From Neofusicoccum parvum (lineage: Eukaryota > Ascomycota > Dothideomycetes > Botryosphaeriales > Botryosphaeriaceae): a stretch of DNA of 64,000 bases. The number at the start of each line of letters is the position of its first letter. Position 1 is the first letter of the stretch. The position numbers and the translations under genes are program-made. Below the pieces are notes generated by a model. The model was not told the DNA's origin. It made no database searches and saw nothing but the letters and a program-made list of their open reading frames with translations. The DNA is taken from contig CP087217.1 in assembly GCA_020912385.1 (NCBI GenBank), positions 1,426,001 through 1,490,000 of the forward strand. The letters are read 5' to 3'. This document shows positions 21,824 through 32,900 of this stretch, piece by piece.

Positions 21824-22585
21824 TCAACCAAGAGGCAAGGCGTTACTTCCTGTGCGCCTGATCGGAAATCCGCGGGCGTCTACGGGAACGAAGTCAGCGG
21901 CAACGGCGGCTCGCTTCTTCGGTTTTTGCTTCCGGGGAGCTCTTCTCCTGTTGCTTATAGCACCTGTGCGCAGCTTCTTCTCCTTGCGTATGGCGGTTGT
22001 GTCCGTGGCTGACGCACTGGGCACAGCTATGAAGTCGTCGTTATCGCCTGTGTTCTTGCGCCGAGTGCCTGCGCCTATGGCTAACTCAGTTCGTATGGTC
22101 GACTCATCGCCTAGCTCCATGTCGTCAAGGATGGGTGAGGTGCTGTAAGGACGCGGCTTGAGGTTGGGGCCTCCGTGCGGTTCGATCAACTCATCGCTCA
22201 GCTCGCCATTGTCAAGAACAGGTGAAGTTTCGTAGGGGCGGGGCTTGAGGTTGGGGTCTCCGTTCGGGTCGATGACGCCTTGGAGCGGGCCGAATGTGAG
22301 GATGTCACCAGGCTTAGGTGTGTCTTCCTTGAACGGATCCGAGGCGGAGTGAGTGTCGGAGTGAGCAGCAGGCGCTGCGTCAGTAATGCCCTTGGGCGGC
22401 GAGAGGCGCATGGAGGCAAGAGCGCGGTTAGCAGCTGCGATGCCGTAGCTGGGCTGACTGAGGGTTGTCATGGAAGGCGTGGAGGTGGGCTCTAGGCTAG
22501 ATGTAGATGCGGCGGGTGTGTCGATGTCCTCGCCGTCGAAGAGTTGAGCGTAGACGCTGGCGAGGAGGTCAGTATCGTCGGCCAT
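21824..22585 (-). CDS. Unrecognised protein with two 29-residue repeats
   Basis: Single-exon reading of 253 residues starting at the ATG at 22585 (MADDTDLLASVYAQLFDGED). Residues 105-133 and 134-161 are tandem repeats built on I(D/E)P.G.PNLKPRPY.TSP(V/I)LD...L.DE. The C-terminal third is highly basic (KEKKLR, RRRAPRKQKPKKR, about 201-225), which could be a nuclear localisation signal. No enzyme motif was seen. The segment GDILT....VIDPNGDPNLKP resembles the neighbouring broken gene. An alternative end exists: a 39-nt GT..AG intron (21808-21846) would replace the last few residues with a 32-residue tail ending in ...EEAIMLGKAH and a stop at 21710; the tail looks coding, but the intron is unusually short. 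Confidence 0.65.
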   Translation of the reverse strand: MADDTDLLASVYAQLFDGEDIDTPAASTSSLEPTSTPSMTTLSQPSYGIAAANRALASMRLSPPKGITDAAPAAHSDTHSASDPFKEDTPKPGDILTFGPLQGVIDPNGDPNLKPRPYETSPVLDNGELSDELIEPHGGPNLKPRPYSTSPILDDMELGDESTIRTELAIGAGTRRKNTGDNDDFIAVPSASATDTTAIRKEKKLRTGAISNRRRAPRKQKPKKRAAVAADFVPVDARGFPIRRTGSNALPLG

Positions 22586-23597
22586 GATGGTGTGGACGCG
22601 GGAACTTATGAAGATAAGATGCGGGCGTGTCATGGGGCGGCTGAGCAGACAACGAGGCGCGCACAGAAGGGGAAAGGGTGCTTGTTGCTTTTGACAAGAT
22701 GGAGGCACTGTTGATGGGTTTTGTCGCGGCTGGATGGCGGCGCATTTCAGGCTGGGAAGTGAGTGAGAACGACCGCTGGTTTTCCTACTGTATTCACCCT
22801 GTGCGTGCAATGGCTTGAATGATCTTGGAATGTCCTGTTTTACTGAATTCTTAAAACAAAATTTTCCAATGGCGTGGTCTGCCAGTGGCCCTGTGCTTGC
22901 TGATGTGTTTTTAGTGGTCAGCACAAGCGTTTGGAAAGAATAGTGCAAGATGAATTCAGACTCTGGAACATAAAGCACGGAGGAGAAACTCAACTTGAAA
23001 GCAAACAGAGTCTGATTCGTTTTTCATTCTTTGCATACGGACTATCATACCGTCTTGCCAACGGCATACGAGAAATCCTCTAAAGATACAAAGTACACTT
23101 TTCTCCTGCAAAAAGTACCAGCTCGGGCCGAAAACTCCACCTGTACATCATGGACAGACCGTTGTTCGTCCTTGACTTTCCTTGTGGAGTTACCTCGACC
23201 GTTGACACGCCCCGCTTTTTCTTGGCCCCCACACAATCCCTCCGACATGCAGGACACCCCACCACGTCCACGCCGCTGCCACGGACATATTTCCCATCCC
23301 TCTTGCTGCGCCTGCCATAATGGAAACCATATGCTCGCCGACAGTAGGCAGCTGCACGTCAGCGTCCCGGAACCAGCACCGATCGTCGGCTCTCAACGGC
23401 GTCGCCAGCACGGACCCTGGGCAGATCGTGGGTCGAGGTAACCTCAAGCAGGTCCCACTCTCCGACGAAAACCTCGTGGCCGCGATCCTTTCGGAGCCTG
23501 GCGATAGCAGGACATGGGGGCTGAGAGTCCGCCACATCAGGCAATCCTGACCCGCTCGGCCCAGAAATTTGCAGAGCAGGGGTGCGTGGTGGTGGGG
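22586..23597. other. Divergent upstream region, no gene recognised
   Basis: About 1 kb between the repeat-containing gene (-, start 22585) and the SDR gene (+). The minus-strand frame stays open upstream to 22993, but the ATG at 22585 is the better start. No further gene seen. Confidence 0.45.
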
Positions 23598-23606
23598 TAT
23601 TTAAAG
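23598..23606 (+). promoter_or_regulatory. TATA box of the SDR gene
   Basis: TATTTAAAG, 114 nt upstream of the ATG at 23712. The same TATTTAA core precedes the P450 gene. Confidence 0.55.
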
Positions 23607-23711
23607 GGCGCTCGTCTCCGCGCAGTCTCTCGTCGGAGAAGCCACCCCGACAGTCGAGCAGAAAGAGCAAGGGAGCCCCAGAAGGAACAGACCTGAGCCC
23701 ACGCCGCAGCC

Positions 23712-24798
23712 ATGGGAGACAAGACCACCATCGCGACCAGCGCCACTCGCCCGCTCGAAGGCAAGCTCGGCATCATCTCCGGCGCGTCCAGAGGTACCGT
23801 CCACCCGATATCCATCGCTTCTTCAGCACCTCCTTGCCAATTGGAAGGGCGACCACCCTCTGCATCAGAACCCACGTACTTTTCCACTCGGCATCGATTG
23901 GCGTGGTTGCAGAGATATCCGTTTAGCAGGGCGCTGACGACCGCACCCCAGGCATCGGCGCCGCCGTAGCCCACAACCTCGCCTCCAAAGGCTGCTCCCT
24001 GATCCTCAACTACACGTCCGCCAGCTCGGCCGAGCAGACGGCCACGCTCGCCTCCACGCTCTCCAGCACGCACGGCATCACCGCGGTCCCGGTGCGCGCC
24101 GACGTCAGCGGGGAGGCCGGCTGCGCGGCCATCATCGCGGCGGCGCAGGCGGCCCGACCGGAGAAGCTCCAGGTCGACGTGCTGATCAACAACGCGGCGG
24201 TGACGGTGAAGTCGTACCTGGGGTCGATCGACGCGGACGAGTTCGCGCGGGTCTACAAGACCAACGTGCTGGGGCCGATCCTGCTGACGCAGGCGGCGCT
24301 GCCGTTCCTGCCGCACGACCGGTCGGGCCGGATCGTGAACATGTCGAGCGTGGTGAACAGCCAGGTGAGCCGGCGTTCTTGCATCCCCCCCTCTTCCACC
24401 CTCGCTAACGCGTCCGTCGGCAGGGCATGGTCGGCTACTCCGTCTACGGCGGCTCCAAGGGCGCGCTCGAGGCCATGACGCGCGTCTGGGCGCGCGAGCT
24501 CGCCGAGCGCGCCACGGTCAACACGGTCAACATCGGGCCGACCATGACGGACATGTACCTGGGCGTGCCGCCGGAGCTGCTGAAGGAGGTGCTGGAGAGC
24601 TGGATGCCGGCGTGCCCGCTGAGCGCCGTGCGCGACGGCGACACCGAGCAGATGAAGACGTTTGCGCAGATCCTGGGCGGCCGGCCGGGCTACGTGGAGG
24701 AGGTGGCGGGCGTGGTGGGCATGCTGTGCTTGCCGGAGGCCGGGTGGACGACGGGAGGGCTGGTGGGGGCGAATGGTGGGGGGAGGGTGAGCTATTAG
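23712..24798 (+). CDS. Short-chain dehydrogenase/reductase (classical SDR)
   Basis: Three exons, 23712-23793, 23952-24364 and 24424-24798; introns of 158 and 59 nt; 289 residues. A Rossmann-fold oxidoreductase: cofactor loop SGASRGIG (23-30, with Ser replacing the usual Thr), NNAA (107-110), catalytic Ser160 in NMSS, Tyr173 and Lys177 in YGGSK, and NIGPTMTDM (201-209) for the PG-type motif after strand 6. The first exon junction falls exactly inside the GxxxGxG loop. Members reduce ketones or oxidise alcohols with NAD(P)H; the substrate cannot be told, though overall form is near the 3-oxoacyl-ACP reductase/versicolorin-reductase-like group. A same-strand P450 starts 1.5 kb downstream, so the two could act on one metabolite. 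Strong GC bias at third codon positions. Confidence 0.93.
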
Positions 24799-26251
24799 GC
24801 GGTGGTGGTGGCCGTCACGAGTTGGGAGGAAGGAGCTGCGAGCTCTGAGAGCGAGATTCCGGTGGGAATGGCGCAGTATTTCGACAGGCGGTGCTGTGGT
24901 GGCAAGCGGACACGCGGACTCGGTCCTATTCGAGAAACCAAGGCATGGTTGTCATGGTCGTAGATCGTCAATCACGGCGACGGACGGTCCTGCGCGGACG
25001 TATGAAGTTCGTACGAGAGTTATGAATGCGGCCCTGGCTGCTTCTTGTGTTACAGCAATGCACAAACCCTTGACCGCTTTAGCAGACAAGCAGAAGAGGC
25101 GATCTTGTTTATTGGTCCGGTTTTCGCCCGGTTTTCGTGCAGCTAGAATAGGCAAGATGGGGCTGTGGCGAAGCGTCCGGCTATTCAGAAGCGCTACTAA
25201 GGGCTGTCTAGTCGTCGAGCGGGAGAAAGGCGGGGCGTGGCAGGATGAACAGCCGAATAAACGAGGCAAAGTGAAGTGGCCGGCAGAGGCGGTGGCACAG
25301 AGGAACGATAAGCAACATGGGGAAGGCACGCCAAGGAAGCCACACCTTGGTCTTCCTCCGCTGCCTTTGACCTCACACACCCCCGTCCGCGTCGACCCTC
25401 TCCTGGAGTATAGTGAAACAACGCAGCCAGCTGTGCTGATGCAGCCCTTTGAGAGAAGCGTTGCGCGCCGAGTCGAGGCCTCCGCATCCCCCGCAGCGTC
25501 GTGAGCAACTCTCACCTACAGTATCCGGAAACCTGGCTCCCGAATCAGCACAGCACAACAATGCACCGCCGCCGAGAGCGATCCCCGCGATCTCCACAGC
25601 CTGGCAGGGCACGCGGCAGGATTTGCGGCCCAGGCTGGTGGAATCAGCGCCGCTCCCGACGTCCCGCGGCCGCCACGAGAGCAGGGACGGCTTCTCCGCA
25701 CACGCACTCTGGCTCCTCCTGCGCACAAAACCCCCGGTTCGGCCGAAGCCGCGAAGACGTCGCTTCCGAAGCCGACACACGGCGCGCGAAAAAGATGGGT
25801 AACGCCCCCTTTCTGGACGCCCGATCCACCAACCTCCCCCCGGCCCGCTGCCGTGCAATCAGCCCTCTCCCATTATGCGGCGCCGCTCCAGGCCCGTGTG
25901 CCGAACAGCCGCCTGAGTCAGTCCCCACACCCGCCTCCTCGTCACCACCTTGACGTCCGTCTTGAACCGCGCCCCAGCGCACCGCGAATGGGCCCCGCGC
26001 CGTCGACGGCTGACGTGAGGCTGGCTGGACCGGACTCTGCAATGCTGCAACGGCTTATCTGGTGCTTGCTGGTCGCGATGCCCGAAGCGGAAAGGAGGCA
26101 GACGTTCAATTGAAACGGCGCGGTGCAGATCATCCGTGGGGAGATCCAACAGACCCTGGTGACCGCAATTCTCCTTGGATGCGCCCTGGTGGATGAATGC
26201 TTCGCCCTAAACCCGACCAGTCAAACCAGGTTCCCCGCGGTGCCCTCTGCC
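24799..26251. other. Intergenic, no gene recognised
   Basis: 1.45 kb between the SDR and the P450. Overlapping ORFs on both strands without domains. GGATGAATGCTTCGC at 26191-26205 resembles the arm of the hairpin repeats. Confidence 0.45.
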
Positions 26252-26260
26252 ATATTTAAG
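26252..26260 (+). promoter_or_regulatory. TATA box of the P450 gene
   Basis: ATATTTAAG, 76 nt upstream of the ATG at 26328, with a C-rich leader between. Confidence 0.55.
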
Positions 26261-26327
26261 CCTCCCCTTCCCGCTGCCTGTCTTCGCATGCAAGTGCTGA
26301 GCTCCCACAGAGCTTTCTTTCCAAGCC

Positions 26328-28235
26328 ATGACGGTCATTATCCAATCAACTGTCCTGGGCGCTGGAGCGGCCGCTCTGCTGCTGGTATGGTGGCCGAGCT
26401 TATATCCGAGCTCTGGGAAACCCCAACTTTCACTTATGATGCTTACACATGCCACCAGGTCTCCTACGCCATCGGCACCCTCATCTACAACGTCTACTTC
26501 CACCCATTGCGCAACTTTCCCGGCCCCAAATTCGCCGCCGCTTCCAAGATCCCCTACGCCTTCAATCGCTGCCGCGGTCTCCAAGCACGATGGACTAGGA
26601 GCCTGCACGACCAGTACGGCGAAGTGGTGCGCCTGGCGCCCGACCAGCTCTCCTTCATCTCGATCGAGGCCTGGAGGGACATCTATGGCCACAAGGTTGC
26701 AGGGAAGGGCGGGATGCCTAAAGGTACGCCGCAATACCGCCCCACTTTCCTCGCAGGAGTCGAGTGCAATACGGGGACGGGTGAAAACTGACCATGCCAG
26801 ATTTGAGGTTTTATGGGCCTGACAGCGCTGGGTTCAACGGGATCATCAGGTGAGTTGCGGGCCAGAAAAAGAAAAACAGACGAGCGCGACGGCAATAGGA
26901 GAAGCTGCCGCTTCCCCCGTGCTCTCCCGCTATAGTGGGATCTTCAGTGGCGCTCCTCACCATTACCAGGGCCCCTGCAACCACGTCGACTAACGCGAGC
27001 GGCCGTGCAGAACCAACGACGAAGACCACGCCCGCCACCGCCGGCTGCTGGCGCACGCCTTCTCGGACAAGGCGCTGCGCGAGCAGGAGCCGCTGATCCG
27101 CAAGTACGTCGACATGCTGATTGCAAAGCTGGGCGATGTGGCGCGCATGCCCGCGTCGTCGGGCGGCTCGATCGACATGGTGCGCATGTACAACTACACG
27201 ACCTTCGACGTCATGGGCGACCTGGCCTTCGGCGAGGCGCTTGGTCTGCTCGAGACGTCCGACTACACGCCGTGGGTGGCGTCCATCTTCGGGACGATCA
27301 AGACGGGCGTGCTGCTGGCGACCATCAACAACAACTTCCCCATGCTGGGCGCCGTTATCCGGCGCTGGTTCATCCCGCAGACGCTGGTCGAGAAGCGCAA
27401 GACGCACGCCCGCTACGCCGAGCAGCGCGTCGACGCGCGCCTGGCCAAGCAGACGGACCGCCCGGACATCTGGACCTTCGTGCTGCGGCACAACGACGAC
27501 GGCAAGGGGCTCGGCCTGGGCGAGATGCACGCCGACGGCTCGACCATCATGCTGGCCGGCACCGAGACCACGGCCACGCTGCTCTCGGGCCTGACGTTCC
27601 ACCTGCTGCAGAACCCGGCCAAGCTGGCCAAGCTTGCCGCCGAGGTGCGCCACGCGTTCGCGTCGCCGGCCGACATGAACATGGTGTCGCTGGGCCAGCT
27701 GTCGTACCTGCACCAGTGCCTCGAGGAGGGCCTGCGCATGTACCCGCCCGTCCCCGTCGGCCTGCCGCGCATCGTGCCCCCCGAGGGCCGCGTCATCTGC
27801 GGCCACTCCGTGCCCGGCGGCGCCAGCGTCTACCTGTCCCAGCAGGCCGCCTACCGCTCCGCCGCCAACTTCGCCGACCCGGACGCCTTCCTGCCCGAGC
27901 GCTGGGCCCAGAACCCCGAGCCCAAGTTCGCCAACGACGCGTTGGGCGTGGTGGAGCCGTTCAGCTACGGCCCGAGGAATTGCATCGGGAAGAAGTGAGT
28001 GCTCGTCTTTTTTACTTGTTTATGCTTTTTTTTCCGCTCCGAGCGTTTGAACGGGACTGACGTGGGCGACGATAGCCTTGCCTACCACGAGATGCGCCTC
28101 ATCCTGGCCAACGTCCTCTGGCACTACGATCTCGAGCTGTGCCCGGAGAGCCAGAATTGGGAGGACCAGAAGGTGTACATCATCTGGGAGAAGGGCCCGT
28201 TGATGTGCAAGCTCAAGCCCGTTGCGCGGGATTGA
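26328..28235 (+). CDS. Cytochrome P450 monooxygenase
   Basis: Five exons (26328-26384, 26459-26723, 26801-26849, 27011-27994, 28076-28235), introns of 74, 77, 161 and 81 nt; 504 residues, normal for a fungal microsomal P450. A short hydrophobic N-terminal anchor is followed by the FHPLRNFPGPKFAAAS hinge, AGTETT in helix I (306-311, the oxygen-activating Thr), E363-G-L-R366 (ExxR) and the haem loop FSYGPRNCIG with ligand Cys448. All hallmarks are intact, so it should be active. The hinge and haem-loop style resembles the CYP58/isotrichodermin-C15-hydroxylase-like group of fungal secondary metabolism, but the CYP family should be set by alignment. It needs an NADPH-P450 reductase, not seen here. 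Its tiny 49-nt third exon would be easy to miss. Confidence 0.94.
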
Positions 28236-29928
28236 GAGATGCGAAGTAGAAGTGGAAGCAGGGGGGAGTAGATGAGATGCAAAATGGCGTGAAAGGAGGG
28301 GGGGAGGAACCAGGGGATGAGATGGCGAGGTGCAGGGGACCGGTGGAGAGCACGCAGCAAAAGGACGATCTCTGAGTGATTTGAGCAGGAACCTGGGGAA
28401 AACCGGGCTCTTCGTCGTTCGGGCCTCAGGGACCGAACAAGGGGGCGGCGCGGTTGATATCGAAGGGTGGGGTGAGAACGGCGTGGGAGTCAGGGTTGCA
28501 GGAGAGATCAACAAGCGTCGCTCGTGGTTTGTGGGTACTGGACCACGGAGTTGGGTCCGTTCGGGGTGGCTTTGACCCGAGAGTGTCTCTTTCTATTCCT
28601 CGCCTAAGTGCTCTTGGCCGGGTTTCGCATTCAATGTATATATCGAATCGATCGCATATAGGGAACACGGACATTTTATCTGGAAGCGGGATAGGTTGGA
28701 TCATGGAGATAACGTTCTGCTCACATTCGTTTCAGTGATTCACACTTTTGCTGGGCTGGTAATTTAATGGACTAATTAATCTTGTTATCGATCTTCATAT
28801 GGGCACCACGGTATTCTTGTAATTCCTACATGTCTGCATGCAATTGAGTTACGAGGCCCGGTTCGCAAAGCTGAACTATCTGGTGCAGTGGCGAGGTGCA
28901 GGAGGAGCTCATCTCATTGAATCCGAGAGTGTTGTATAGGTCAGGGAGATGACGGTGGCTATGGAGCGTACAAGTGGGCAGATAGAAACAAGTAGCGGTG
29001 ATACCAGGTAGACTAGTGGGTTGGGTTGGGTTTGGATAGCACGAACATTCGAAATATTGAGGGACTTGCGCCGAGCATTAAAAAAGCAGGGCAAACATTT
29101 CGAGAGAGGTTCAAAACTAAATCCCCTCTTTGCATGCACAATTATCCAGGTGGGCGTCAAGATGTTTGATCCCATCTCCATTCAATCAATCTATCCGAGA
29201 AAGAAGCGCAACGAGTGAATAAATTAGAAAAGTAAGGCTAAACGTAGTAAGGACTCAAACACCAAAGTCACCCACCCCTACTCTCACTCCTATCCCCTTG
29301 GTATCCCACCAGGATCGCGAGCCTACTCCATCCCGTGATTTTTACCGAAAGCGGAAGAAAAAGAAGAAGAGCAGAGATTAAAACGTATATGTCTTACCAA
29401 CCGTCCGTTTCCTACTTACCTAACTACTTGCTTACGTACTCCGAAGCCGAAAGGAACAAGTAATAGAAGGATGGGAGGGGTGAGTAAAGACCGAGTACTA
29501 ACGGACCTTACCAACTTTCGAAAGCCTAAAAAGAAAAAGAGAAAAGAGGAACCCCCACCATCCGGTTTCGCCACTGTGCACCACCTATTGAGGATCACCG
29601 AAGAGAAAAAGAAACAAGGAAAGAAATGAAAGCATCGCCAGTCTTTCGCCATCCACACCATTGCTCAAAAGCCACCCGTTCGATGAAGTTCGATTACAGG
29701 GGGTATGTAACGCCATTCTTGATGCCCGTACTGGTTTACCTCTTCCGTTCTCCACCTCCATCCGTATGAAGTAGGGGTCTGGGAAGGCCGTTTCCGTTCG
29801 CCGTTGAATAATCCGTTCGGTCCGTTCATTGATATTCGTCATTTCTGTCCACGTATTCCCTTTCGTTCTTGCTTATCAGCAACGACTCCATTCAACTCCG
29901 CCGCGTCCAAGATGAGCCATCAACCTTC
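28236..29928. other. Convergent 3' intergenic region
   Basis: 1.7 kb between the stop codons of the P450 (+) and the MATH/USP/RING gene (-). AT-rich from about 28,600 to 29,900, with poly-purine tracts. No gene or tRNA recognised. Confidence 0.5.
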
Positions 29929-32900
29929 TTAATTGCCAAAGAAGAGCTTCATCGCACTGAGTACCCTTCTCCTGCACACCGGACACGTGTCCACCCTACG
30001 CGCGCATCCAAGACAAGCAACGACATGTCCGCAGTCATAGAAAGCTGCATCGGCGCTCTCTTCCCAGCAGATGCGGCATAGGCGTTCGACTTCCTGCGCG
30101 TTCTTCCAGTGTGTGACTCCTTCGCCGAACTTCTTGCCAGCCTTCCAGCCGCCGAGGTACGAGTTCCCAGTGGCTGCTTCGATGAAGCTACCACGTCCTT
30201 CGGCCAGATCGGCTGCCCACTCGCCCTCGTAGATATCGCCATTGGGGTGTGTGAGACGGCCGTGTCCGTGACGCTGACCAAGACGGAAGGCGCCAACGTA
30301 CTCCCCGCCATCAAAGTAAAGACGGCGGCCATGGCCATGAGGGCGTCCCCTGACGAGCATACCCATGAAGTGCTCAGAGCTGAAGTAGTCCATTGTGAAA
30401 TGGCCAGTCAACGGGGTTGAAGTCGTGGCGAACCGCGTGGAAGTCGAGTGCTGAACATAGTCCACCGGATCAGAGAAGAGGGCACGATCCGCAAGTGCAG
30501 AGCACTGCTCAGAGGTGAGAGGCGTTTGGACAATGAGAACCGCCGTGCTGTGGATACTAGCTTGACTGAAGGTAATGCTACCCTGACGCTGGAGCTTCGT
30601 TGCGATCGTGGGACCTTCCTCCTCGTAAATGTCTATTGGGGTATCGTGTGGTTGATCGAGAGCATCAAGTACCGAGTGGTCAATGCGATCGTTTTTCTTT
30701 GCCACGACTGTCTTTTGTGCCTTCAGAGTCTGGGACTCTGGATCGAATGTTTTGAGGAAGTAGTAGATCTCGTACTGGGTGGTGGTGATAATGTGCGGCA
30801 TGGGAGGAGGTATCGCGAAGTCGAATGGACTGAGGTTCGAGTTCGTGATCACCACAACATTGTCGTTAATGGACTGAAGGGGTGGGGTGATTAGGTCTGC
30901 AGGTGGAGGCGGGGGCGGTGGCGGAGGCATAACCTGTACAGCTTCCATGTTGTTGGTCATGTCGGTGTCATTGCTGAGGGTCCCCAGTGGCTGCGGTGGC
31001 CGAGGCAGCGTGAAATCCAGATCATTCATCACATCCACAGGGTGTTGCCGAGCAGCCTGAGCGGCCAGACCTTCTGTAATCACAAGGTCCATCTGTTCGT
31101 CTGTCGGATTGCCACCATCGTCCACATCGCTCATAGGGGAGTCTCCACCGTGGTCTAACGCAGGGCCGACGTTGTTTGCATTGCCAGGAACCTCGTTAAC
31201 TGACGGCTCGATGGGCTTCGGCAACTCGGGGAGGCTCTCGAAATCAACCACATGTACCCAGATCCTGCGCTCTGGCCAGTTCTCTGCCGTTGTCCTGAGC
31301 GTCCAATTTGGCTCGCAGTCTGGATCGCCACGAGGATCCTCGATTGAGCCACTGCCGCGCATACTCGGCCTGTGGGAAGTACCGTTCGCGTGGTCAAGGA
31401 ACCAGAACTTGATTTGACGAGGGTCCTTGGTGTTGAACTTCTGTGATAGAGCATCCCTGGTTTCTCTGGCTGAAGATGAGGCTGGGAGCTTGATGGTGCT
31501 TTGATAAGGAGATTTTTCCCACTTGGGATCGGAGGGATCCATGATTCCAGGACCTTCGTGCTCAAGGAATGCAGCTGATTCTATGATCTTGTAGTCCAAG
31601 GTCTCTTCTGTTGCTTCATTGAGCGCATTGCTGCGAGAAGCACGAGAGCTGGTCTTTAACCATTGGGGCACTTCCCACTTCGACTCATCCTTGCTGAACT
31701 GCTTTGGGACAACATCCTGGCGGACATACATGAGGATATATGCCACCCCAGATTTCTCCGATCCGCCCCCTTCGTGCTCCTCGATTGCTTGCCTCTTCGT
31801 CAGACAGACTACGCGATTCTCTTCCTTGCCATCGTAGTACGCGTACCACTTGCTTCCCGGACCTCGAGGCCGAACGACAGAGTAGTAGGAACCAGACTGA
31901 AGGCTGTCCTTGTGCACAATGAATCCGTAGAGAATGTAGGATGTTCGGTTTATGGTGACCTTCTCCAAGATCTTGACCTTGTCTGCCAGCTTCCTCATCG
32001 AGCGGCTTTCGCGGTTGAATTCTTGTCTTTCAAGCTCGATGTGAAGGATCTTCGGTAGCGGCGAGCTCGCTTGGACCAGATTTATGGATTTGTCAATTGC
32101 AGTCTGGATGTCCGCGCAGTCCTTGACTGGCGCGCGGTAGGTGGGGACGTTCATCATGCGATCTCTCTCCGGTCCGAAGAGGTCCTTCAGCCTGTCCTTG
32201 CTGGATGTATCCGCCAATTCAAATTCCATTTTTGATCTCAAGATCTCCCAAATCTCGATGACATCCAGCTTGCTCAAGCACGAATCGGTGCCATACCATT
32301 CGAGCGCATCTGCAATGTCGTCCAGGTCCACTGGTCCACAACCAGGTTGCACATCGGTTCGCAGCCTATAGAGCGTCTTCTGGAGCGCAGCGAGAAGCGG
32401 CTTCGGTTTTGTCCTGGCTTCATTGACTGGATCAGGCAGTCTAAGCTCGTAAAGGAATTGCCGAAACGGCTTGAGGAGCATCCATGACGAAATTGCTGCA
32501 ATCAAGCTTCCACCGTGCGAATCGTACTCTGAATCCGCAAGGCCCTGCAGGCCGGTCATTGCAAAGCTGTCCCACCTATTCTCTCGGCTATGATGCTCCC
32601 ACAAGCACTCGGTTGGGTCGTTGACAGTCCGAATATGGGCGCTGAAGGCTAGAGTGTCGTTGCGTAGCAAAGCCTGGCGTTGGCCTCGCTGCCGATAGTG
32701 GATCTCAAAGTGTGGGCCAGCAAAGCGCGTCCATCCCCAGTCTGGCGAGTCGGGACAGAACCTATGCGAACATTGCCGGTAATAATTCGTTCGCGGTTCT
32801 GCTGGGTTATACAGGACAACGGAGACTTGTGCGGCAACACTCGGGCGCTTAGGCACTGGCTCCTCGGTGAGCAGAGGAAGCGGGCCCTGCTGGTATTCTC

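Noticed and set aside
22586..22993. N-terminal extension of the repeat-containing gene
   Set aside because: The upstream frame has unrelated composition and lacks a good start; MADDTDLL at 22585 looks like a natural N-terminus.
26811..27806. 331-codon minus-strand frame over the P450
   Set aside because: Antisense shadow of the GC-biased P450 exon 4.
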